Shown: one piece after another, positions 8,998 to 14,983 of the stretch
Position numbering within the stretch: the stretch's first letter is position 1
Layout of the letters: every line of letters begins with the position of its first letter
Notes under the pieces: model-generated
Seen by the model: only the letters and a program-made list of their open reading frames with translations
Told to the model about the DNA's origin: nothing
Database searches by the model: none
Assembly (NCBI GenBank): GCA_034434695.1
Contig: DAOTYY010000042.1
Coordinates: forward strand, 1 to 23,020
Source of the DNA: DYEC01 sp034434695
GTDB taxonomy: Bacteria; Chloroflexota; Anaerolineae; Anaerolineales; Anaerolineaceae
Direction of reading: 5' to 3'
DNA: 23,020 bases
Position numbers and translations under genes: made by a program

Positions 8998-9061
8998 TCC
9001 TGGAAAACACATCCGGATTAATTTTATGTGTACAATATAATTAAGGAGGCATGTTTTTGCA

Positions 9062-9700
9062 ATGAAAATTGAAGGTGAGCACGTTTTCAAAGGGCCGCGT
9101 GAAGCAGTATGGGAAATGTTCCGCGATCCCGAAGTCCTGGCAAGTGCCATGCCCGGCACTCAGGCACTGAACAAAATTGATGATCAACACTACGAAGGCA
9201 CCATGAATATCCGCATCGGACCGGTGTCGGGGACGTTTGCTGGTACTCTGGCGGTTTCCGACGAGAATCCGCCAGAGAGCTGCACCCTGACTGTAGATGG
9301 GCGCGGCGCGCCGGGCTTTGCTAAAGGCGTCGGTAAAGTCCATTTTACCGATCTGGGTGACGGAACGACCAAGATGACTTATTCCGGGGAAGTCAACATT
9401 GGCGGAACGCTTGCCAGTGTCGGTCAACGCATGATTGATAGCGTCAGCAAATCCATGATCAAAACCGCTTTCGATACCCTGGATAAAGCCCTGGAAGCCC
9501 GGCTGGCGGCAAAAGAAAGCGGTGCAGCAGTGGAATTCAAAGCTCCCTCTGAAGCGGAATTCGCTAAAAACGTAGCTAAAGACATGGCTGGGGGTTTAAC
9601 ACAAATGACCGAAGTTCGCATGTTGTTCTATATTATCCCGGTCGCTTTTGTGCTGTTCATCATCGCCTTTACGCTCAGCAAGTGCAGTGGTGGAGGGTAA
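9062..9700 (+). CDS. coxG: CoxG-like SRPBCC protein with C-terminal membrane anchor
   Basis: This protein of 212 residues has an SRPBCC (CoxG) domain at about 1-145, recognisable by the MKIEGEHVFKGPREAVWEMF start, RIGPVSGTFAG and GRGAPGFAKG. A 15-40-residue linker follows, then a hydrophobic segment at 187-205. CoxG proteins anchor or recruit molybdenum hydroxylases to the cytoplasmic membrane, so hydroxylase 1 probably delivers its electrons to a membrane acceptor. AGGAGG at 9044-9049 is 12 nt from the ATG, slightly long. It ends the hydroxylase 1 operon, 64 nt after the large subunit, and its stop codon lies within a GC-rich hairpin. Confidence 0.88.
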   Translation: MKIEGEHVFKGPREAVWEMFRDPEVLASAMPGTQALNKIDDQHYEGTMNIRIGPVSGTFAGTLAVSDENPPESCTLTVDGRGAPGFAKGVGKVHFTDLGDGTTKMTYSGEVNIGGTLASVGQRMIDSVSKSMIKTAFDTLDKALEARLAAKESGAAVEFKAPSEAEFAKNVAKDMAGGLTQMTEVRMLFYIIPVAFVLFIIAFTLSKCSGGG

Positions 9701-9711
9701 TCCCCTCCACC
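9689..9711 (+). terminator. GC-rich hairpin overlapping the coxG stop codon
   Basis: GGTGGAGGG (9689-9697) pairs perfectly with CCCTCCACC (9703-9711) around a 5-nt loop containing most of the TAA stop. Only a weak T stretch follows (ATTTTC at 9718-9723). It probably closes the hydroxylase 1 operon. Confidence 0.5.
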
Positions 9712-9712
9712 C

Positions 9713-9752
9713 ACACCATTTTCAGCCTGTTATAGGCTTGACAAAATGGTGT
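9713..9752 (+). repeat. Nested stem-loop overlapping the permease promoter
   Basis: ACACCATTTT (9713-9722) pairs with AAAATGGTGT (9743-9752), and AGCCT (9724-9728) with AGGCT (9734-9738) inside it. The right arm overlaps the -35 box of the permease promoter. It may be a second part of a bidirectional or composite terminator, or an operator. Confidence 0.4.
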
Positions 9753-9765
9753 ATATTAATAGAGT
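9738..9765 (+). promoter_or_regulatory. Promoter for the permease gene
   Basis: A perfect -35 box TTGACA (9738-9743) is followed after 16 bp by TAGAGT (9760-9765), a 4/6 match to the -10 consensus. Transcription would start near 9772, giving a leader of about 195 nt to the permease ATG. No known riboswitch consensus is recognisable in that leader. Confidence 0.5.
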
Positions 9766-9791
9766 ATTAAGGTGATGGCGGCAAAACGAAG

Positions 9792-9801
9792 AAAGGAGGT
9801 G
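9792..9801 (+). promoter_or_regulatory. Orphan Shine-Dalgarno-like element in the permease leader
   Basis: AAAGGAGGTG is a perfect complement to the 16S rRNA 3' end, yet no usable start codon with a real reading frame follows it. The permease starts 167 nt further on with its own weaker AAGGAAG site. The same decamer occurs in the leader of the second hydroxylase operon. It may bind 30S subunits and stabilise the mRNA, as described for STAB-SD elements. Confidence 0.4.
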
Positions 9802-9968
9802 TTTATCGGATCAGGATAGCAGAATAACACAACTCTTAAACCGGGAAAAGCCAAAACCCCTAAGCGATTGATCTATGATTATCCAAGCGGGTAGCGGCTG
9901 GAACCACCCAAAAATCAATTTTATTCTTCAAAACCATATCATATAAAAAGGATGGAAGGAAGAAACCT

Positions 9969-11399
9969 ATGGCAACTACCGCTCCTAAAGTGATGGGCTA
10001 TCTCCCGCAAGATACCCCGCCTTTTGGTCAAATGATTCTGCTCGGCTTTCAGCATGTGCTGACAATGTTCCCCGCCACCGTGCTGTGCGCCCTGCTGATG
10101 CACTTTGATGTCTCAACCGTTCTGACCATCACCGGTCTCGGTACGATTGTTACCCTGATTGGCGCCAAGCTCTCCATGGGCAACTACATTCCGCTGTACT
10201 ACGGCTCAAGCTTCAGCTACATTGCTGCGGTCACTGCCGTTGTTGCCGTGATGGAGCCCGATCTCGCCTTCGGCGCCCCCGCCAAAGCCTATACCATCTC
10301 GGTTGTTCAGGCTGGCTTCATCTGCACCGGGTTCCTCAACATCATCGTCGGCTTGATCATCCGAGCCACAGGCGGTAAGGAAGGATTGGATAAAGTCCTG
10401 CCGCCAGTGGTGACCGGCTCCGTCGCCTGCACGATTGGCATCGGCTTGGGCGCTGCTGCTCTGGGAATGGCTTCCGGCACCTGCTGTGGTGTTGATCCCG
10501 CTGCCACCCCTGACATCACCCTGAAATGGTGGCTGGCTGCTGTGCTCACCCTGCTGGCAGCGTTCGTTTTCTCCGTCTATTTGCAGGGAAAAGGCTTCAT
10601 TGGCATGCTCCCAATCCTCCTGGCTGGCATCTTTGGGTATATCATCTCTATCCCGCTAGGGTTGGTTAATCTGGGAGGCATTTTCCAGACCAGCTTCTTG
10701 ACCGTGCCGAGAATCACCTTCCCAACCTTTGCTGATCCACTGACCGCCACCGTATTGGTTGGCGTCGGCATCATGTGTATCGCCACCATCCCGGAGTCCA
10801 CCGCCCACCTTTACCAGATCAGCCTCTATGTGGACCACCTGGCTTTGGAGCAGGGTCGCCCGAAACTGGGATTGAACCGCTACATTGGCTTAAACCTGAT
10901 GCTGGATGGTCTGGATGACATGATCAATGGACTTTTCGGCTCCACCGCCGGCACCAACTATGGCGAGAACAACTCACTGATGGTGATCACCCGCAATTAC
11001 TCTGGTCCGGTGCTGATCACTGCTGGTGCCATCGCCATTCTATTGGGCTTCATCGGACCGCTGCGCGACCTCGTGTACAGCATTCCAACCGCAGTATCGG
11101 GTGGTCTGTCCATTTACCTGTTCGGTGTCATCGGTATGCAGGGTATCGCGTTAATGATGGCAGAAAAGGTTGACCTGTACGATCCGGCGCAACTGGCAAT
11201 TGGCGCAACCATCCTCATCGTCGGTATTGGCGGTAACATCGGCTTCCCCGACGGCTTCCTGCCTATTCCGCTGCTGAAGGGCGCTTTCCCCTACGGCTGG
11301 CCCGCCATCGCTACCGGCGCAGTTGCAGGTATTGTCATGAACCTGATCCTGCGCGCCTTCAAGCCGCCCAAGGTTCGCCCGGCGGACGTGCTGGAGTAA
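9969..11399 (+). CDS. NCS2 (NAT) family permease, uracil-permease (UraA)-like
   Basis: The 476 residues are mostly hydrophobic, with about 12-14 membrane segments as in nucleobase transporters. Family landmarks are GFQHVLTMFPATVL at 26-39, the GSSFSYIAA strand region at 79-87, the TM8 glutamate E276 (in ATIPESTAH) and the TM10 signature NYGENNSLMVITR at 330-342 with E333. The signature resembles the GEN-type of UraA rather than the QNNG-type of xanthine/urate carriers, which points to a uracil-like ring. The two residues after GEN differ from UraA (NS instead of IG), so specificity may be changed. It is monocistronic, preceded by its own promoter and followed by two hairpins. It probably imports the substrate of the surrounding pathway by H+ or Na+ symport (inference). 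Confidence 0.88.
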   Translation: MATTAPKVMGYLPQDTPPFGQMILLGFQHVLTMFPATVLCALLMHFDVSTVLTITGLGTIVTLIGAKLSMGNYIPLYYGSSFSYIAAVTAVVAVMEPDLAFGAPAKAYTISVVQAGFICTGFLNIIVGLIIRATGGKEGLDKVLPPVVTGSVACTIGIGLGAAALGMASGTCCGVDPAATPDITLKWWLAAVLTLLAAFVFSVYLQGKGFIGMLPILLAGIFGYIISIPLGLVNLGGIFQTSFLTVPRITFPTFADPLTATVLVGVGIMCIATIPESTAHLYQISLYVDHLALEQGRPKLGLNRYIGLNLMLDGLDDMINGLFGSTAGTNYGENNSLMVITRNYSGPVLITAGAIAILLGFIGPLRDLVYSIPTAVSGGLSIYLFGVIGMQGIALMMAEKVDLYDPAQLAIGATILIVGIGGNIGFPDGFLPIPLLKGAFPYGWPAIATGAVAGIVMNLILRAFKPPKVRPADVLE

Positions 11400-11409
11400 T
11401 TTTTTCAAT

Positions 11410-11441
11410 GCGGTTATCTTTGGGGGAACAGAGATAACCGC
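11410..11441 (+). terminator. First hairpin after the permease gene
   Basis: GCGGTTATCT (11410-11419) pairs with AGATAACCGC (11432-11441), a perfect 10-bp stem with a 12-nt loop. The T-run lies before it, not after, so on the + strand it is a hairpin without a U-tail. Read on the opposite strand, the preceding TTTTTT does not provide a U-tail either. Confidence 0.45.
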
Positions 11442-11456
11442 CAAAAAGCAATCACA

Positions 11457-11484
11457 GCTCCCCGATGCTTACCCATCGGGGAGC
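11457..11484 (+). terminator. Strong hairpin between permease and NmrA-like gene
   Basis: GCTCCCCGATG (11457-11467) pairs with CATCGGGGAGC (11474-11484), an 11-bp GC-rich stem with a 6-nt loop, followed by GTTGCTTG. It is the more probable end of the permease transcript although the U-tail is poor. Confidence 0.55.
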
Positions 11485-11503
11485 GTTGCTTGAAAAAATC
11501 ATC

Positions 11504-11512
11504 TGGTATAAT
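11504..11512 (+). promoter_or_regulatory. Extended -10 promoter for the NmrA-like gene
   Basis: TGGTATAAT contains a perfect TATAAT with the upstream TG of extended -10 promoters. A weak TTGCTT lies 15 bp upstream at 11486-11491. Transcription would start near 11519, about 20 nt before the ATG at 11538, which rules out the in-frame TTG at 11490 as the start. Confidence 0.6.
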
Positions 11513-11537
11513 GCTACTGTTCCAGTCAGGAGTTTCC

Positions 11538-12395
11538 ATGATATTCATCACAGGTGCGTCAGGCAAAACCGGACAGGCTGTCATTCAAGCGCTTGCCAAA
11601 CGCGGCGCAACCATTCGAGCCATCGTTCACCACCCTCATCAAATTGAGACCGTTAAAGCGGTGGGCGCCAACGAAGCCTTTGCAGTTGACCTGCATGATA
11701 AAGAGGCACTGCTAAAAACTGCTCAAGGCGCGCAGGGCATTTATCATATCTGTCCAAACGTCAACCCTGATGAGATAGAAATCGGGCAGACGGTGATCGA
11801 CATTGCACGGGCTTGCAGTATCCAGCGCGTAGTGTACCATTCGGTATTGCACCCTCAGGTAGAAGCCATGCCCCACCACTGGCTCAAAATGCGGGTTGAA
11901 GAAGTGCTTTTTGAGTCGGGGTTGAATTGGACAATTCTTCAACCCTGCGCGTATATGCAAAATATCATGTCTGGCTGGCAAACGATTATAAGCGAAGGAA
12001 TCTATTACGTCCCTTATCATACCAAGGCACGTTTGAGCATAGTTGACCTGAAGGATGTCGCCGAAGTTGCTGCCAGAGTGCTTCTCGAAGAGGGGCATGA
12101 ATATGCCATTTATGAGCTGGCAGGTCCGCAGCCGCTATCGCAAGACGAGGTGGCAGAAATACTGAGCCGGGTGTTAAAACGGTCGGTCTCCGCCAGAACT
12201 CTTGACCGTACACTCTGGAAAGAGCGAGCGCAAGCAGGCAGTATGTCCACCTATGCCATTGAAACGCTGGTCAAAATGTTTGAATATTATGAAGCGTTTG
12301 GTTTCACAGGCAATCCGAGAGTCCTGAGCTGGCTGTTAGGCAGGCCACCCGCCACACTGGAACAATTTCTCAACCGGCAGGTTGCATTCAGTTGA
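11538..12395 (+). CDS. NmrA-like NAD(P)-binding protein (atypical SDR)
   Basis: This protein of 285 residues has the Rossmann nucleotide-binding motif TGASGKTG (5-12, a GxxGxxG) right at its N-terminus. Further NmrA/atypical SDR features are the VVYHSVLHP strand and the LNWTILQPCAYMQN segment. Such proteins bind NAD(P)H and act as redox sensors or as quinone or ether reductases; the substrate cannot be told. AGGAG at 11528-11532 lies 5 nt before the ATG. It has its own promoter and is followed by an unknown gene after 36 nt. It may be unrelated to the surrounding pathway. Confidence 0.8.
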   Translation: MIFITGASGKTGQAVIQALAKRGATIRAIVHHPHQIETVKAVGANEAFAVDLHDKEALLKTAQGAQGIYHICPNVNPDEIEIGQTVIDIARACSIQRVVYHSVLHPQVEAMPHHWLKMRVEEVLFESGLNWTILQPCAYMQNIMSGWQTIISEGIYYVPYHTKARLSIVDLKDVAEVAARVLLEEGHEYAIYELAGPQPLSQDEVAEILSRVLKRSVSARTLDRTLWKERAQAGSMSTYAIETLVKMFEYYEAFGFTGNPRVLSWLLGRPPATLEQFLNRQVAFS

Positions 12396-12431
12396 GTTCA
12401 TCACTTTGAATTTCGGGAGGCACAATTTTTT

Positions 12432-12923
12432 ATGGAAAAATATATGAGCCAACACTACCTGTTCGCCTTCGAAGCTCTGCCAATCCTGTTCCACAGCCAA
12501 ACCAGTGAGTTTATGAAATACCTTGAACGGGATGGGATCAAATTCCTGAAATTCTGGTGGGATCACGCTGGAGATAAGGTAGCGCTTGACAAACGTTCTT
12601 CCTCTAGCGGGATGAATTTTGAAATCCAGCAAATAGACCCAAACACAAAGCTGGTCATCATTACAATGCCAAAACCACAAAATAATGCCGAAGCCTACTA
12701 CCTTGCAGCGCTTGCAAAACCGGAAAAGCGATTTGCCTGGGTGCGCCTGCCCAACACCCGCTTCTTCGCCCTGCGGCGGGCAGACCAGCTCGGTGAAGGA
12801 TGCAGAACGATTTTTGGCGAGCTGACCCCACGCGCCCTTTTCCGTGAGCTGGCGCAAAACATCAATCCCACTAAGCGCGATTTTGTTCAGGCGGTTGAAA
12901 AAGCAATTCGGAGGAAAAAATGA
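12432..12923 (+). CDS. Protein of unknown function, 163 residues
   Basis: I do not recognise a family. The product is soluble, basic at the C-terminus (IRRKK), and has no signal peptide or membrane segment. The central part, DPNTKLVIITMPKP and KRFAWVRLPNTRFFALRR, looks like an alpha/beta fold. GGGAGG at 12415-12420 is 11 nt before the first ATG, and an alternative in-frame ATG lies at 12444. The stop overlaps the start of the next gene (ATGA at 12920-12923), so the two are translationally coupled. Confidence 0.65.
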   Translation: MEKYMSQHYLFAFEALPILFHSQTSEFMKYLERDGIKFLKFWWDHAGDKVALDKRSSSSGMNFEIQQIDPNTKLVIITMPKPQNNAEAYYLAALAKPEKRFAWVRLPNTRFFALRRADQLGEGCRTIFGELTPRALFRELAQNINPTKRDFVQAVEKAIRRKK

Positions 12924-13279
12924 GGTTCAGCCCCGGTTTGATCGTGGTTGCTGTCACGATGTTGATTTTCTACCTGCGTATTGCCATGCTGCGCGGACGG
13001 AAAAAGCGCCTGGAAAAACAGGCTGTTTTGGAGCGCCGAAAATTGAGTAAGAAAGGGGTAAAACTCCCCCCCCTACCAGATAAAAACCCTTATCAGCCAC
13101 CTTTTCAGGTAACCAGCTGGTTGCTGGTTGTTCTGGCAATGTTGTTGATGCTCGTTGGGCTGGCAGTTTACAATATGACGTTTTTAACCGCCTACAAAGA
13201 CTACTGGTGGATTCCTGTTTCGCTGGGCGTTCTGGCGTTCACATTTTGCTTTAAAGTCGAGCCCAACATCTCAAAATAG
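12920..13279 (+). CDS. Small membrane protein of unknown function, 119 residues
   Basis: Three hydrophobic stretches are visible at about 5-23, 68-90 and 94-112, separated by a basic, proline-rich loop (about 25-65, rich in K and R) that would be cytoplasmic. There is no recognisable domain. Its ATG overlaps the stop of the preceding gene by 4 nt, and GGAGG lies just upstream. It ends the small island between permease and the second hydroxylase; the operator copies begin one base after its stop. Confidence 0.65.
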   Translation: MRFSPGLIVVAVTMLIFYLRIAMLRGRKKRLEKQAVLERRKLSKKGVKLPPLPDKNPYQPPFQVTSWLLVVLAMLLMLVGLAVYNMTFLTAYKDYWWIPVSLGVLAFTFCFKVEPNISK

Positions 13280-13311
13280 TTGTCATACAATTTAAGAAAC
13301 CCGTCATACAA
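13280..13311. promoter_or_regulatory. Two putative GntR/FadR-type operators, 21 bp apart
   Basis: TTGTCATACAA (13280-13290) is identical to the site before fdrA, and CCGTCATACAA (13301-13311) matches it at 9 of 11 bases. Their centres are 21 bp apart, two helical turns, so two dimers could bind on one face. The second copy also forms an inverted repeat with TATGACG at 13317-13323 (CGTCATA, 8-nt gap). The downstream -35 box starts 26 bp after the second centre. Confidence 0.55.
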
Positions 13312-13331
13312 AAAAATATGACGTTTAAAAC

Positions 13332-13360
13332 TTGTCAACCCGTTTCAGGTATGTTAATAT
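13332..13360 (+). promoter_or_regulatory. Promoter for the second molybdenum hydroxylase operon
   Basis: TTGTCA (13332-13337) and TAATAT (13355-13360) are separated by 17 bp. Transcription would start near 13367, leaving a leader of about 210 nt before the ATG at 13580. Confidence 0.55.
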
Positions 13361-13434
13361 CATAAAATGAAACCAGATTTTGTTGTTGCATCATTCCCCC
13401 CTCTTTTCGTATAACATTGTTAAACAACCTGCAT

Positions 13435-13444
13435 AAAGGAGGTG
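13435..13444 (+). promoter_or_regulatory. Orphan Shine-Dalgarno-like element in the hydroxylase 2 leader
   Basis: The decamer AAAGGAGGTG is identical to that at 9792-9801. No ATG, GTG or TTG lies 5-12 nt downstream. A GTG inside the element opens a 34-codon frame, but it overlaps the binding site itself and gives no recognisable peptide. Confidence 0.4.
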
Positions 13445-13579
13445 ACCTGTCAGTTTAGAAAAAAATCCTTTGCTTTGGACGATTTGGGTGTTTCACACCA
13501 CACTCCCAATCAAGATGGCAACTTTTGTATATCTGAAAACACATAATATCAGCTTAAAACTCACGGAGAGGAAGTTGCT

Positions 13580-14473
13580 ATGATCAATCCCCATCCCGGT
13601 CTACCGGAACTTGATTATATCAAGCCCGCCTCGCTGGAAGAAGCCAGCAAGTTTCTGGCCGCACATGCCGGCGAAGCCAAACCCTTTATGGGCGGCACCG
13701 ATTGTTTCGTTCGTCTGCGCGATGGCGCGTGGGAATTGAAATATCTGGTGGATGTCAAAGGACTGGATGGTACGAACACCATCACGTTTGAGAGCCAAAA
13801 AGGTCTAACTATTGGTGCTGCTGTACCCATGAATCAAGTCATCAGTCATCCAGATGTTGTTAAACACTACCCCCTGATCGCTGAAGCCGCCCGCACTGTC
13901 GCCAGCTATCAACTGCGCAACCGCGCTACAATTGTCGGCAATATCTGTAATGCTTCACCTGCGGGTGACACCACTGGAGCGTGCATTGTTCTGGGCGGTG
14001 TACTGAATGTCTTTGGTCCAAAGGGAAAACGAACAGAACCATTGAGCACATTCTTCAAAGGTCCCGGCAAAACTGTTCTGGAAGCTGGTGACATTGTCAC
14101 TTCAATTTTCTTGCCTCTGCCGCCCAACGGCGCCGTAGGACGCTATATCAAACTGGGTCGTAACATGCTCAGTGATCTTTCCATTGTTGGCGTAACAGTA
14201 CTGGGCTATCCGGACAAGACGACAAAATCAGGGTACCGCTTCAAGATTGCTCTGGCATCGGTGGCACCTACCCCGCTGGTTCCAACAAAAGCAGAGGAAA
14301 TCCTGGCAGAGAAGGCAATCAACGGGGAGACCATCCTGGAAGCAGCCCAAGCCGCCATGGATGCCGCAACGCCCATTGATGACGTGCGCGGCTCAGCCCG
14401 TTACCGCAAGTACATGGTACGCAACCTGACACGCCAGGCATTGACTGATGTCTGGTCGAAACTCACTCAATAG
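13580..14473 (+). CDS. Molybdenum hydroxylase 2, FAD-binding subunit
   Basis: This flavin subunit of 297 residues has FMGGTDCF at 36-43 and LRNRATIVGNICNASPAGD at about 112-130, the two FAD contacts of the xanthine dehydrogenase and hydroxybenzoyl-CoA reductase type. It differs clearly from the CoxM-like subunit at 5260, so the two hydroxylases are separate enzymes rather than a recent duplication. The ATG has GGAGAGG about 8 nt upstream. It starts a three-gene operon with the 2Fe-2S gene 27 nt downstream. I see no extra Fe-S insertion such as that of the 4-hydroxybenzoyl-CoA reductase beta subunit, but a structural alignment would be needed to settle this. Confidence 0.9.
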   Translation: MINPHPGLPELDYIKPASLEEASKFLAAHAGEAKPFMGGTDCFVRLRDGAWELKYLVDVKGLDGTNTITFESQKGLTIGAAVPMNQVISHPDVVKHYPLIAEAARTVASYQLRNRATIVGNICNASPAGDTTGACIVLGGVLNVFGPKGKRTEPLSTFFKGPGKTVLEAGDIVTSIFLPLPPNGAVGRYIKLGRNMLSDLSIVGVTVLGYPDKTTKSGYRFKIALASVAPTPLVPTKAEEILAEKAINGETILEAAQAAMDAATPIDDVRGSARYRKYMVRNLTRQALTDVWSKLTQ

Positions 14474-14500
14474 CCGCGCTGATTAAATTTGGAGGTCCCT

Positions 14501-14971
14501 ATGTCATTTCACAGAATTGTCCTGACCGTTAATGGTTCAACAGAACAGGTTGATGTACCTGGGAATATGACCCTGCTACAAATGTTGCGCGAAAAATTGG
14601 CTCTGACTGGCACCAAAAATGGCTGTGCAGCTGGAGAGTGCGGTGCCTGTACCGTTCTGATGAATGGTGAACCGGTCAATAGCTGCATGGTACTGGCAGC
14701 CGAGTGTGAAGGTGCTGAAATTGTCACTGTAGAGGGTCTGGCTCAGGACGGTCAACTCGATATCGTTCAACAAACAATCATTGAAGAGGGAGGTGTGCAG
14801 TGCGGCTTCTGTACCCCAGGGATGTTGATTTCCGCCCGCGCTCTGCTCAATCGCAATCCCAACCCCACCGAAGTGGATATCCGCGAAGCACTAGTGGGTA
14901 ATCTTTGCCGCTGCACCGGATATGTGCGAATCATCAGCGCAGTCAAAGCCGCCGCACAGGCAACCCAATAA
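14501..14971 (+). CDS. Molybdenum hydroxylase 2, 2x[2Fe-2S] subunit
   Basis: The protein has 156 residues with cluster ligands C42, C47, C50 and C62 (CAAGECGAC) and C101, C104, C136 and C138 (CGFC and CRC). It passes electrons from the molybdenum centre to the FAD subunit. I chose the ATG at 14501 because GGAGG at 14491-14495 is 5 nt upstream; the in-frame TTG at 14489 would overlap that site. The length is normal and all ligands are present. It lies 12 nt before the large subunit. Confidence 0.93.
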   Translation: MSFHRIVLTVNGSTEQVDVPGNMTLLQMLREKLALTGTKNGCAAGECGACTVLMNGEPVNSCMVLAAECEGAEIVTVEGLAQDGQLDIVQQTIIEEGGVQCGFCTPGMLISARALLNRNPNPTEVDIREALVGNLCRCTGYVRIISAVKAAAQATQ

Positions 14972-14983
14972 AGGAGGCAAGCG

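Noticed and set aside
9051..9065. Four-codon ORF overlapping the coxG start
   Set aside because: Too close to the AGGAGG site and too short to distinguish from chance.
5260..9700. Aerobic carbon monoxide dehydrogenase (cox) cluster
   Set aside because: Gene order and CoxG fit, but the active-site loop is RGAGR, not the AYxCSFR of true CO dehydrogenase.
9772..9968. Purine (xpt-type) or guanidine riboswitch in the permease leader
   Set aside because: None of the conserved core strings of those classes is present.
11490..11537. TTG-initiated extension of the NmrA-like protein
   Set aside because: The predicted -10 box lies inside it, and the Rossmann motif starts normally from the ATG at 11538.
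13442..13558. 34-codon GTG-started leader ORF before hydroxylase 2
   Set aside because: The GTG lies within the Shine-Dalgarno-like element itself, and the peptide has no recognisable feature.
14489..14500. Upstream TTG start for the second 2Fe-2S subunit
   Set aside because: It overlaps the GGAGG site used by the ATG at 14501.
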